Part shown: piece after piece, positions 1 to 7,709 of the stretch
Layout: the number at the start of each line of letters is the position of its first letter
How positions within the stretch are numbered: the stretch's first letter is position 1
Assembly (NCBI GenBank): GCA_045587205.1
Contig: JAZNBV010000024.1
Location: 1 to 40,038 of the forward strand
Reading direction: 5' to 3'
Source of the DNA: SIG78 sp045587205
GTDB taxonomy: Bacteria; Verrucomicrobiota; Lentisphaeria; Victivallales; Victivallaceae
Length of the DNA: 40,038 nt
The notes under the pieces: generated by a model
What the model saw: the letters and a program-made list of their open reading frames with translations, nothing else
What the model was told of the DNA's origin: nothing
Database searches by the model: none
Translations under genes and position numbers: made by a program

Positions 1-267
1 AGCATTGAATTTGTCAGTCTTGGCAACAAAGTCAGTTTCGCACAAAACTTCAACCATAGCAGCAACATTGCCATTGACCATGCAGGCAACTTTACCTTCT
101 TTAGTAGCGCGGCCGGATTTCTTTTCAGCCTTGGCAGCACCAGACTTACGCAGGACATCAACAGCTTTATCCATATCGCCATTGGCTTCGGTCAAAGCGC
201 GTTTGCAATCCATCATACCGGCACCGGTCATATCGCGGAGCTTCTTCACAACATCAGCAGTAATCAT
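1..267 (-). CDS. tsf: Elongation factor Ts, N-terminal part (cut by window edge)
   Basis: EF-Ts is the guanine nucleotide exchange factor that recycles EF-Tu during translation. The 89 codons visible carry the family's N-terminal UBA-like helix with the signature LRDMTGAGMMDCKRAL (about residues 11-26) and the second signature CETDFVAKTDKF near residue 80, at the start of the core domain. The ATG at 265-267 is preceded by GGAGATA at a normal distance. It follows rpsB by 38 bp on the same strand, the usual rpsB-tsf operon order, with no terminator between them. The C-terminal two thirds lie outside the window. Confidence 0.96.
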   Translation of the reverse strand, partial: MITADVVKKLRDMTGAGMMDCKRALTEANGDMDKAVDVLRKSGAAKAEKKSGRATKEGKVACMVNGNVAAMVEVLCETDFVAKTDKFNA

Positions 268-305
268 TATATGTATCTCCTAAAAAATCTCTTGTACTCA
301 AAAAA

Positions 306-1199
306 TTATTCAGCCTTGGCTTCAGCAGCCGGAGCTTCTTCTGCCTTGGGAGCAGCTTTTTTGCGCGGAGCGCGCTTGGCTTTGGCTTCGCCTTCGGCAG
401 CGGCCTTGCGGGGACGGCGGGCTTTGGGAGCGGCTTCGGCTTCGGCATCAGCTTCGGCAGCGATCTTTTCAGCAGCGCCTTTGGCGGTTTCAGCTTCCAC
501 AACGCTCTTGTTATAGACTTCCTTGGCGGTCATAATGGCATCGCGGACAACTTCGGTGATGACCTGCAGACTCTTGACAGCATCATCGTTGGCAACGATC
601 GGATAATCAATCAGATCCGGATCGGCGTTGGTATCGCAAATAGCAACAATCGGAATGTTCAGCTTGGCAGCTTCACGCACAGCAATATCGTCGTGGCAGA
701 CGTCAATAACGAACATCGCGGCGGGCAGTTTCTTCATTTCAGCAATACCGTCGAGGTTGCTGTGCAGTTTCTGATTATCGCGGGTCAGCAGAACGATTTC
801 CTTTTTCTTGAGCTTGGCAGTGGCTTCTTCATCAGCCAGCAGCTTATCGGATTCGACCATCTTGGCAATGCTCTTGCGGATGGTGACATTATTAGTAAGC
901 ATACCACCCATCCAGCGTTCGGCAACATAGTACATACCGGTTTCAGCAGCCAATGCGCGGATGATTTCCTGCGCCTGACGCTTGGTACCGACAAAAAGGA
1001 TATCCCCACCCTTGGCAACAACGTTACCCAGGAAGTTGCAGGCGTTCGCCAGCTGGCGCATCGTCTTGGTCAGATCAATGATGCTGATACCATTGCGGGC
1101 ACCATAGACATATTCCTTCATTTTGGGGTTCCAGCGGCGGGTCTGGTGGCCAAAGTGGCAACCGGCTTCCATAAGATCGTGAATCGTGATTTTACCCAT
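306..1199 (-). CDS. rpsB: 30S ribosomal protein S2 with Lys/Ala-rich C-terminal extension
   Basis: S2 is the small-subunit protein that bridges head and body and helps recruit S1. The 297-residue product opens with MGKITIHDLMEAGCHFGHQT and has the GARNGISIIDL and LFVGTKRQAQ motifs and the PDLIDYPIVANDDA stretch of S2. Residues from about 236 to the end form a low-complexity extension rich in Ala, Lys, Glu, Pro and Arg, beyond the ordinary ~230-240-residue S2. The ATG at 1197-1199 follows an AAGGAAAGGAAG ribosome-binding site. An in-frame start 30 codons upstream is less likely because it lacks S2 sequence. Downstream is tsf. Confidence 0.97.
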   Translation of the reverse strand: MGKITIHDLMEAGCHFGHQTRRWNPKMKEYVYGARNGISIIDLTKTMRQLANACNFLGNVVAKGGDILFVGTKRQAQEIIRALAAETGMYYVAERWMGGMLTNNVTIRKSIAKMVESDKLLADEEATAKLKKKEIVLLTRDNQKLHSNLDGIAEMKKLPAAMFVIDVCHDDIAVREAAKLNIPIVAICDTNADPDLIDYPIVANDDAVKSLQVITEVVRDAIMTAKEVYNKSVVEAETAKGAAEKIAAEADAEAEAAPKARRPRKAAAEGEAKAKRAPRKKAAPKAEEAPAAEAKAE

Positions 1200-1573
1200 C
1201 TTGCACTTCCTTTCCTTGTGTTGCAGCAGACTCTCTTTTGATCTGTTTTTCAGTCTGCCCGGGTGTTTGGTTGTTAACGTTTCACACATTCCGGGTGTTA
1301 AACCGGAGCTATACTATACACCCAAAACTGTCAAATACCAAAAATATCGCTATTTTTTTCCGGATTTTTTCCATTTCCGATCCGCGCCGGCAAAATGTGA
1401 CTTTCCGCGTTTAAAAAGCCGGTATAATGCCCCAAAAAGGCAAAATTTTGAAAAAAAATGAAAAAAAATGAAAAAAATTTGCGTTTTTTGAGTTTTTAGT
1501 AGAACATTTTGCCTGTTGGAGATATCCAATATTTAGTGTTGTTTTAAATCCGTCACCCAGAAACGGCAATTTT
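1200..1573. other. Gene-free region between rpsB and a sigma-like gene
   Basis: This stretch separates the two divergent genes. It holds the rpsB promoter and ~105-nt leader on the minus side. On the plus side there is an isolated TATAAT at 1423-1428 without a convincing -35, a run of three GAAAAAAA-type A-tracts around 1447-1490, and a small inverted repeat TTGGA-GATA-TCCAA at 1516-1529. No coding sequence was recognised. Confidence 0.6.
1308..1334 (-). promoter_or_regulatory. Promoter of rpsB-tsf
   Basis: On the minus strand TTGACA (1329-1334) is followed after 15 bp by TATAGC (1308-1313). An overlapping TATAGT lies at 1313-1318. The -35 is perfect but the spacing to either -10 is short, so the exact -10 is uncertain. 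It would give a leader of about 100 nt before rpsB. Confidence 0.5.
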
Positions 1574-1846
1574 ATGTACAGTTTACACACCGAGGAGGAG
1601 TTGCTTAATTTGTTCAACTCCGGAGACAAAGCGGCATTTGATGAAATATCCAGCCGCTACTACCCGCAGCTGTATTCAACTGCGTTGGCAATAACCGAAC
1701 AGCCGCATCTGGCAGAAAATGCCGTGCAGGAAGTTCTGGAAAAAGCGTACGAAAAACTCCACGAATACCGGGGAGATTCGCTTTTGCTGACCTGGCTGCG
1801 CAAGCTGCTTATAAATCATATCTGCAGCCGGCAGACTGCACAATAG
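1574..1846 (+). CDS. Sigma-70 region-2-only protein (truncated ECF-type sigma factor)
   Basis: The 90-residue product matches region 2 of ECF sigma factors, the part that binds the RNA polymerase coiled coil and melts the -10 element. It shows GDKAAFDEISSRYYPQLY (region 2.1), AENAVQEVLEKAYEKL (2.2) and a TWLRKLLINH stretch (2.3-2.4). It ends at TAG right after that, so the linker and DNA-binding region 4 (another ~80-90 residues in a full ECF sigma) are absent, and the following 80 bp cannot encode them in any frame before the facing gene begins. No good Shine-Dalgarno precedes the ATG. It may be a decayed sigma gene or a small modulator. No anti-sigma gene is adjacent. Confidence 0.7.
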   Translation: MYSLHTEEELLNLFNSGDKAAFDEISSRYYPQLYSTALAITEQPHLAENAVQEVLEKAYEKLHEYRGDSLLLTWLRKLLINHICSRQTAQ

Positions 1847-1868
1847 TATTGTTCGGCAAACACCAAAA

Positions 1869-1909
1869 AAGATATTATGAGAGGCTCAAAAGGTCTCTCA
1901 TAATATCTT
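1869..1909 (-). terminator. Rho-independent terminator of the 1926-4985 gene
   Basis: A perfect 15-bp stem (1869-1883 with 1895-1909) closes an 11-nt loop. Read on the minus strand it runs into a T-tract from the A-run at 1865-1870, as expected for an intrinsic terminator. It lies 17 bp past the stop of the minus-strand gene and may also stop transcription from the sigma-like gene facing it. Confidence 0.8.
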
Positions 1910-1925
1910 ACGCCTCTTTTTCAGG

Positions 1926-4900
1926 TTACGGCAGCGGAGAAAGTTTTACAATATTTTCTGCCGGGGGCAGCAGGAAATCCCAGCGGGCAACATTGATTTT
2001 TTCTCCGGCACGCTTTGCTTCAGCGCCGAAGAAATCTTTCCACGCGCCGGGAGCTGCAGCCAGCATTGAACTGCCGAAAGGCTGTACGGCAAAATAGACT
2101 ACCGAACCTTTGCCTGCTTTGCGTTCAAAAGCAGCAGGTTTGCCATCAGGATAAACAGCAATGATCCTGGCATCAGCAGGCACACTCATATCGAAAGCGG
2201 CTACCGGATATTCAGCGCTGTATTCAGGAGCGTTGCGCTGTTCGGTAACTTTCAGAACTTTTCCCTGCCAGAGGATCTTGCGCTGCATAAGTTTGCGTCT
2301 GGCAAGCGGCCACTTTACACCGATGAGTTCATTGCGGGCCTTTTCCGGAGTACCGTCGATATTAAGGCGCATAAATTCAGGGTCAAAAATCACCAGTCTG
2401 CCGCCGTCTTTCACCCATTTGGTCAAAGTTTCAGCAGTGGCTTTATCAACAAACGAGAGCTGCGGAACATAGATAACTTTAAGTTCGTTCAACCGCGCCT
2501 TGTTGAGTCTGGCAAGCGTATCGCTGACAAAACGGAAATCGCTGCGCAGTGCTTCACCGAGAATACTGTAAATTGAGTATGCACTGTGCGTGGCATTATC
2601 GCTCCGCGCCCAGACATCGAAATTGCTGTACCATATACCGCTGACCGGATTTTCGTTAAGCGGCAGTTCAGCTTTAAGCGAGTTGATCTGACGGATGATA
2701 TTGAGTAATCCGGTATATTCTTTAAAGAATGAGCTCAACACATCTCCCGATATATACCATTCCACAGTTTTGGCGCCGTTTTTGATTGCCTGGCTTGCCC
2801 ATTCGCGCATATCATCGACCGAAGGTTTGCCGCCGTGATAGACAAATCCCTGCAGGATAGCCTGCGTGCGGGTTTCAGGAGTGAGATCGTGCACGATCTT
2901 TGTACTGTAACCGGTGTGATAAAGCGCACGCTCAATACCGTACAGAGCTTTGGTACTCGTGGGGTATGGGTCACAGCTGACTTCATCCCCCAACCCGTCA
3001 CACAGAGCCATATCCAGCATCGACTGGGCGCTGACAGTATTGGCATTGGTCACGTGCCAGATTACTCCGGGGAAATGTTTCCGGACTACCGCAGTCCAGG
3101 TTTCCATACTCTTGCGGTAAATATCATTCCAGTAGCGGTAAAAGGCTATATTGCACAGGAAGTTTTTATCATTGGCAGCGCCGCCGAAATCCGGCAGTCC
3201 ATATTTTCCGGCACCGTATCTGGCTTTGATTTCAGCATCGATCTTATCCAGATGTTCCACATTGCCGGTGTTATGCTTGCGGTTGTAGGCGTGACCGGAA
3301 TAATTGGTCGGCTCGTCCAGTCCGCGCAGAACGTGGGTATTTTTGACAATGCGCGAAAAGTTTTTGCCTCTGGCATAACTTTCAATAAAGTTCACCCCAG
3401 CCTGTACATACACCGGATCGGTGGGGTCAACTGCGTGGTCATTGCCCAGATAGAGCAGTTTGGCTCCGTTACGGCGGGCAGCGCGGCCGATATCGCTGTT
3501 GAACATAGCAAACAGCATCCCTCTGCCGTATTTTGCCTGATACTTTTCCATAGAATCAATGCCGCCTTTGACCAATTTGGATGACCAGGGGTACTGCGGA
3601 CCGGCACTGCCGCTTTCTCCAATGGCACGGATCATCTCTTCCTGGTACTCATCCAGCACGGCGCGCGGGTATTTGTTCAAGATCGCCTTGCCGAAAGTAG
3701 TCGGGTAGTAGTAGCTTGCCCAGAAGTTGGAGATATAGGGCGGTTTATCAGTCTTTTTCAGCAGTTTTTCCGCCGGAGTGCCGCGTTTGACCGTATAAGC
3801 GATCCTGCTTGTCGAACGCATACGTTTGATAGTGATAACGCCATCCTTTACTGTCAGATTACCAAAATTGTTGATATCAGAAAAACCGGAGTTGCCGCAG
3901 TTGTAGGAGCTGTTTTCGCCGATAACCTTGGACTGACGGGTAAAATTGAACTTCAGGTCAACATTTTTGCTGTCGGTTATCCCCAGTGTCGTCCAGGGAA
4001 TAAAGAACCGGGTTTCCCAGTTATCATTGTTTTTCACTGCTGTTGCTGACCATTGACCGTTCCACTTGATGTCACCACGCCAGGGGTCGCCGGGGACACG
4101 CTGATAAAGTTTGAGGTCACTTTTGGTTCCGTTGCTGTTCACAGCAAACTGCCAGCCGCCATTCTGTGCAGGACTGAAAAGAAACACTTCGTTGCAATCG
4201 TCATTCCAAACCGGAGCATCGGCGTTTTTTTCTCCTGCCTTGAGCAGTGCGGGATCATCGGGGTTGATAAAAGCGAAGTAAAGCCCCTGACTGTCAGCAG
4301 CAACTTGCATTGCCGTGTCCAGACTGGAAGGCCGGGTCATAGCATAAAAGCCGTACATTTTCCAGCGCGGGTTCCAGAAATTATCTTTCAGCGGCAGAGT
4401 AAGTTTGCCGTTCCACTTGCTCACCGGCACAACCAGTTTATCCGGAGTGTAGGCTACGCGCAAATCGTCCATCAGCACCGAACCTTCACTGCCCTTGAAT
4501 CCGAGTACGATCTGGGCATTGTAAGTTTCGTCAGGCAGAAACACATTGGTGAAAAATTTGCGGTATTTATCACTCGAAGCCGGTACAGTAAATGCAGTGG
4601 AACCGTTGCTGGCGTTGCCTTTGCCTTTTTTGCCGGCATTTACCGCTCCGGTCATTTTTACTGCGTTGGAAGTGGTTTTGACATTGAACGAAAGATTCAA
4701 CACTCCCGGCACACCGGTGCGGAATCCGTTGTAAAGGTGCGATGGATAGCCGAAATAAAACGAACCGCTGTTGCCATTGGGTGTAACCGCAAACGCCTGC
4801 ACTCCGCTTGCGGCATCCCCCTTGAGCAACTTGCCGGAGGCGGCAAATTTGCGCGGCCACGCACTCAAACTGCCGTTACTCTTTTCAAAGTCAACATACA

Positions 4901-4985
4901 ATACCCGTTCGACCGGGGGCGGTGCCGCCATTACAGCGGCAGTTCCGGCACAAGCCAGAACTGTACTCAAAAAGCTTTTTTTCAT
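1926..4985 (-). CDS. Secreted glycoside hydrolase-like protein with CBM9/DOMON-like domain
   Basis: The 1019-residue product starts with a Sec signal peptide (MKKSFLSTVLACAGTAAV, cleaved near residue 22). Domains in order, inferred by eye: a jelly-roll binding region (~25-190); a CBM9/DOMON-like domain (~195-380) with DDCNEVFLF and FIPWTTLG; a TIM-barrel-like region (~400-770) holding GLDEPTNY with Glu at residue 558; and a C-terminal amidotransferase-like region (~800-960) with KWVKDGGRLVIFDPEF, as in beta-galactosidase trimerisation domains. The Glu in DEP is a candidate catalytic acid. I chose ATG 4985 over a TTG three codons earlier because AAGGAG lies 9 nt upstream of it. A clear paralogue sits at 35738-38770. 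Substrate unknown; probably extracellular or periplasmic polysaccharide. Confidence 0.75.
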   Translation of the reverse strand: MKKSFLSTVLACAGTAAVMAAPPPVERVLYVDFEKSNGSLSAWPRKFAASGKLLKGDAASGVQAFAVTPNGNSGSFYFGYPSHLYNGFRTGVPGVLNLSFNVKTTSNAVKMTGAVNAGKKGKGNASNGSTAFTVPASSDKYRKFFTNVFLPDETYNAQIVLGFKGSEGSVLMDDLRVAYTPDKLVVPVSKWNGKLTLPLKDNFWNPRWKMYGFYAMTRPSSLDTAMQVAADSQGLYFAFINPDDPALLKAGEKNADAPVWNDDCNEVFLFSPAQNGGWQFAVNSNGTKSDLKLYQRVPGDPWRGDIKWNGQWSATAVKNNDNWETRFFIPWTTLGITDSKNVDLKFNFTRQSKVIGENSSYNCGNSGFSDINNFGNLTVKDGVITIKRMRSTSRIAYTVKRGTPAEKLLKKTDKPPYISNFWASYYYPTTFGKAILNKYPRAVLDEYQEEMIRAIGESGSAGPQYPWSSKLVKGGIDSMEKYQAKYGRGMLFAMFNSDIGRAARRNGAKLLYLGNDHAVDPTDPVYVQAGVNFIESYARGKNFSRIVKNTHVLRGLDEPTNYSGHAYNRKHNTGNVEHLDKIDAEIKARYGAGKYGLPDFGGAANDKNFLCNIAFYRYWNDIYRKSMETWTAVVRKHFPGVIWHVTNANTVSAQSMLDMALCDGLGDEVSCDPYPTSTKALYGIERALYHTGYSTKIVHDLTPETRTQAILQGFVYHGGKPSVDDMREWASQAIKNGAKTVEWYISGDVLSSFFKEYTGLLNIIRQINSLKAELPLNENPVSGIWYSNFDVWARSDNATHSAYSIYSILGEALRSDFRFVSDTLARLNKARLNELKVIYVPQLSFVDKATAETLTKWVKDGGRLVIFDPEFMRLNIDGTPEKARNELIGVKWPLARRKLMQRKILWQGKVLKVTEQRNAPEYSAEYPVAAFDMSVPADARIIAVYPDGKPAAFERKAGKGSVVYFAVQPFGSSMLAAAPGAWKDFFGAEAKRAGEKINVARWDFLLPPAENIVKLSPLP

Positions 4986-5066
4986 AAAGATCAACTCCTT
5001 TTTTATGATATTTCAACAGTTTGTACAGTCAACATCTTTCTTCAGCATTTTACCGCTGCAGATTCT

Positions 5067-5095
5067 ACCATAACACAGAACAACCGTTTTGTCAA
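5067..5095 (-). promoter_or_regulatory. Promoter of the large secreted protein gene
   Basis: On the minus strand a perfect TTGACA (5090-5095) and TATGGT (5067-5072) are separated by exactly 17 bp. Transcription would start about 75 nt before the ATG at 4985, so this gene can be transcribed separately from the prepilin gene upstream of it. Confidence 0.65.
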
Positions 5096-5182
5096 GAAGC
5101 AGCAAAAGAGTTTTTCAAGAACTTTTCCTCCGGAACAAATCCTCCGGAACTCCGGACAGATTGAAAAACTGTTTTGCTGTAA

Positions 5183-5959
5183 TTATTCGTATTCGTTGTT
5201 TACACTGTATTTTTTGGGCAATTGCCAACCGTAATTGTTGGCGTTGCCCCATTTGACAACAGGCGCGATTCCACTGACCACATTCCCTGCTATGGCAACA
5301 AAGTTCACTGTTTTGCTGTGACGGCTGCCGTCGTTGATCTTGGATGTTGAACCGCTGACCAGCCAGGCGTTGGAAATCGTATTGTTGTTGGTTACAACCA
5401 CATCAAAGTTGTTATCGGCAAAGAACCACGCATCTTCCGGGCCGGGGGCAAAACCGGAAGATGCTTTCTGGGCAAAACGGTCCATTGCTCCCGGCAGCGT
5501 GCGTATAGGCGTGCTCCAAGCCGCCGACTGGGTATAAAGAGCATTGATTGTGTAGCCTACATAATCATTATTCGCCCCTTGCGGCGGTCCCTGTGCCGGA
5601 CACTTGAACACTCCGATATTCATTTGGTTGATCGACCACCAGGTGCCATCCCAGTTGGAGGGGAGTTCTTCGCTGATATAAGTCAGAATCAAGCCGCCCC
5701 ACGGTATCCCCGGACTCCCGCCGTTGTACCTGTCGGTTCCCGGCAGCAGGTGATCGTTATTGTCGCCGGTGTACATAACAGATGCCAAACCAAGCTGCTT
5801 GAGATTCCCCGTACAGTTGGAACTTTTTGCTGCATTACGCGCTGCGGAAAGCGCCGGCAGCAGCATTGCCGCCAATATAGCGATAATGGCTATTACAACC
5901 AGAAGTTCTATCAGGGTGAAGGTATCTGTCTTCACCCGCTTGCAAGCGGATTTTTTCAT
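5183..5959 (-). CDS. Prepilin-like protein, H-X9-DG family (variant)
   Basis: The 258-residue product has a basic leader and the type IV pilin / pseudopilin N-terminus TFTLIELLVVIAIIAILA (residues 13-30), the signal cut and methylated by prepilin peptidase, followed by a hydrophobic helix. The -1 residue is Thr rather than Gly. The C-terminal part carries the H-X9-DG tail of the PVC-type prepilin family in altered form: His214, nine residues, then Ala-Gly (224-225) instead of Asp-Gly. A GAGGAAAT ribosome-binding site precedes the ATG. It lies between the M24-type gene and the large secreted hydrolase on the same strand. Proteins of this type are very numerous in Lentisphaerota; their role is not established. 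Confidence 0.85.
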   Translation of the reverse strand: MKKSACKRVKTDTFTLIELLVVIAIIAILAAMLLPALSAARNAAKSSNCTGNLKQLGLASVMYTGDNNDHLLPGTDRYNGGSPGIPWGGLILTYISEELPSNWDGTWWSINQMNIGVFKCPAQGPPQGANNDYVGYTINALYTQSAAWSTPIRTLPGAMDRFAQKASSGFAPGPEDAWFFADNNFDVVVTNNNTISNAWLVSGSTSKINDGSRHSKTVNFVAIAGNVVSGIAPVVKWGNANNYGWQLPKKYSVNNEYE

Positions 5960-6071
5960 AATAATTTCCTCTTTGAATAAATCATTGTCTTTGGTTCAGA
6001 GTTGATTTTCCAGGATTTATTGTTTCATCCCTGCTGCGTTTTTTTTACAAAAACAGCGCCAGAGAACAGCT

Positions 6072-6110
6072 CATTGCAGGGGAGGGATCTATACAATCCC
6101 CCTTGCAATG
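6072..6110 (-). terminator. Hairpin downstream of the M24-type gene, possible terminator
   Basis: CATTGCA (6072-6078) pairs with TGCAATG (6104-6110), and a G-rich/C-rich inner part extends the stem imperfectly. It lies just past the stop of the minus-strand gene at 6128. No T-run follows directly, so termination efficiency is doubtful. Confidence 0.4.
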
Positions 6111-6127
6111 AATCTGCAATACAAATA

Positions 6128-7303
6128 TTACTTGAGTTCCGATGTATGCAAAGCATCCAATTCAGGACTGAAAGGCACGGGGCCGTTTTCGGTAATAAGA
6201 TAACCAGTTTCGATTCTTGCTCCGTGAAATTCCGGATGACCGAAGAAACTTACATCCACGCAAACCGTCATCCCCGGCACCAGCACATCATCGCTGTTCG
6301 GACCGAAGAAAGGTGCTTCCGCTTCCTGCAAGCCGATGGTATGGGCAAACGGGCATACCAGATAGGGCAGCAATCCGTGTTTGGCAAAATATTCGCGTCC
6401 CGGCACATCGATCTCCCTGCCCGATTTGCCGACTTGCAGCATAGACTTGGTCAAACGGAATGTTTCGCGCAGATGATTTATGCAATCTTTCTGACGCGCC
6501 GAGTACACACCGTTGGCAGGCACCGTATCGCCGAACACCCCGGCATAGCCCTGCCATTTAGGCGAAAGACCAAGCATTACCAGTTCACCATCTTCCAGTT
6601 TCTTGCTGCTGGCGGTGGGAACCACAGCGTTGGCGCGTTTGCCGCTGCCGACAATGGCAGAAAAGCCGAAACTGTTGGCTCCACGGCTGCGGACAGCATA
6701 TTCACCGGCAGCTGCGATCTCGATTTCGCTGACACCGGTCTTCACGGCATCTTTCATAGCCCTGAAAGCGTGATCCGCCAGTGTGAAGGCTTTGCCGATC
6801 TGCTCGGCTTCCCACGCACTTTTAAAGTGACGCAAACGCAGAAATTCATCACTTATATCCACAAGTTCAGCCCCGGTAAAACCTTCTGCAATACCCTGAT
6901 AACAGGCGTGCGGCATACGGTCTCCGCCGACAATACCGACCCGGCGCACTTTACCTATCGTGCTGTTGAGTTCAGCAAAAAGCCGGGGAAAATCCAGAAT
7001 CGTGGCGTTGGGATATTCTTCATCCGGAACCATAAAAACCGGAAAATTACGGGTGTTTTTAATTGCGCTGTCCTGCTTGGCAAAGGGTTCACTTTCCGGA
7101 CCGCCAAGCAACAGCGGTTCACCGTTGCGCGGCACCAGCACCGCACCGCTTTCAAACTGCGGACACCAGCCGGTAAGATACCAGCCGTTGCCAATGTTGA
7201 ATTCATCATAATAGATAAGAGCCAGATCAAGATTTCCGGCATCAAGGATTTCGCGTACCTGTGCAATACGTTTTACTGCTTCAGCCTCAATGAGATAAGC
7301 CAT
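6128..7303 (-). CDS. M24 (pita-bread) family peptidase homologue lacking metal ligands
   Basis: The 391-residue product has the two-domain layout of Xaa-Pro dipeptidase / creatinase relatives: an N-terminal domain (~1-150) and a C-terminal pita-bread fold (~160-380). The aminopeptidase metal set is Asp, Asp, His, Glu, Glu. Here His321 (AHTIGL) and Glu365 (GARIETGY) are kept, but the first Asp position reads Gly245 (VMLGLS), the second is Val256 or a shifted Asp259 (GVFGDT), and the first Glu is Asp350 (CVDVSF). This suggests a non-metallo, creatinase-like enzyme or a different hydrolysis, not a normal proline peptidase. The ATG at 7301-7303 follows AGGGAA. A strong promoter lies ~250 bp upstream. 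Confidence 0.8.
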   Translation of the reverse strand: MAYLIEAEAVKRIAQVREILDAGNLDLALIYYDEFNIGNGWYLTGWCPQFESGAVLVPRNGEPLLLGGPESEPFAKQDSAIKNTRNFPVFMVPDEEYPNATILDFPRLFAELNSTIGKVRRVGIVGGDRMPHACYQGIAEGFTGAELVDISDEFLRLRHFKSAWEAEQIGKAFTLADHAFRAMKDAVKTGVSEIEIAAAGEYAVRSRGANSFGFSAIVGSGKRANAVVPTASSKKLEDGELVMLGLSPKWQGYAGVFGDTVPANGVYSARQKDCINHLRETFRLTKSMLQVGKSGREIDVPGREYFAKHGLLPYLVCPFAHTIGLQEAEAPFFGPNSDDVLVPGMTVCVDVSFFGHPEFHGARIETGYLITENGPVPFSPELDALHTSELK

Positions 7304-7554
7304 AATATAAATTCCCTGTACATAATTGTTGATAGTTTGATACTGTACGGGAGTCTCAAAACTCCCGGAAATGTACAAAGAATCAGAGATCAGAAGGGTA
7401 TTGAGGAATTGCCGCAGCACAGCGGTTACTTAAAAAACAGACATAACAACTTTTGCCGCAGCTGCTTGAAAGTTGTTTGACTGCACGCAGATCCGTGCGT
7501 TCTATCTGTTTTCTAAACATAAATACATCCGAAGTTATAATGTTCGCTGTTATC

Positions 7555-7583
7555 AGTATAACACAAAAAAATTATTTTGTCAA
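7555..7583 (-). promoter_or_regulatory. Promoter of the M24-type gene
   Basis: On the minus strand TTGACA (7578-7583), a 17-bp spacer and TATACT (7555-7560) form a near-consensus sigma-70 promoter, the strongest by eye in the window. It implies a long ~245-nt 5' leader. Confidence 0.75.
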
Positions 7584-7646
7584 GTCCCTGAATCGGTTTT
7601 TTTTTCGTTTTTTATCCGAAATAAATCATCCGGATGCATCGGCAGA

Positions 7647-7676
7647 TTGAAAAACTCTTTTTTTGTTGTATATTAT
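7647..7676 (+). promoter_or_regulatory. Promoter of mnmG
   Basis: TTGAAA (7647-7652), an 18-bp spacer and TATTAT (7671-7676) lie about 30 nt before the GTG start of mnmG. Confidence 0.55.
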
Positions 7677-7709
7677 GTCTGAAGTTTTTATTATTTAGAG
7701 GATTATATT

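Larger units (their letters stand above)
7304..7709. other. Divergent regulatory region with a long leader
   Basis: This 406-bp gap separates the M24-type gene (minus) from mnmG (plus). It contains one promoter for each. The minus-strand leader is about 245 nt and includes a hairpin with arms CGGGAGT/ACTCCCG around 7350-7370, about 50 nt before the start codon. No coding sequence or known riboswitch was recognised. Confidence 0.55.

Noticed and set aside
1849..2097. Open frame that might supply the missing sigma region 4
   Set aside because: It runs through the terminator hairpin and the 3' end of the opposite gene and shows no helix-turn-helix.
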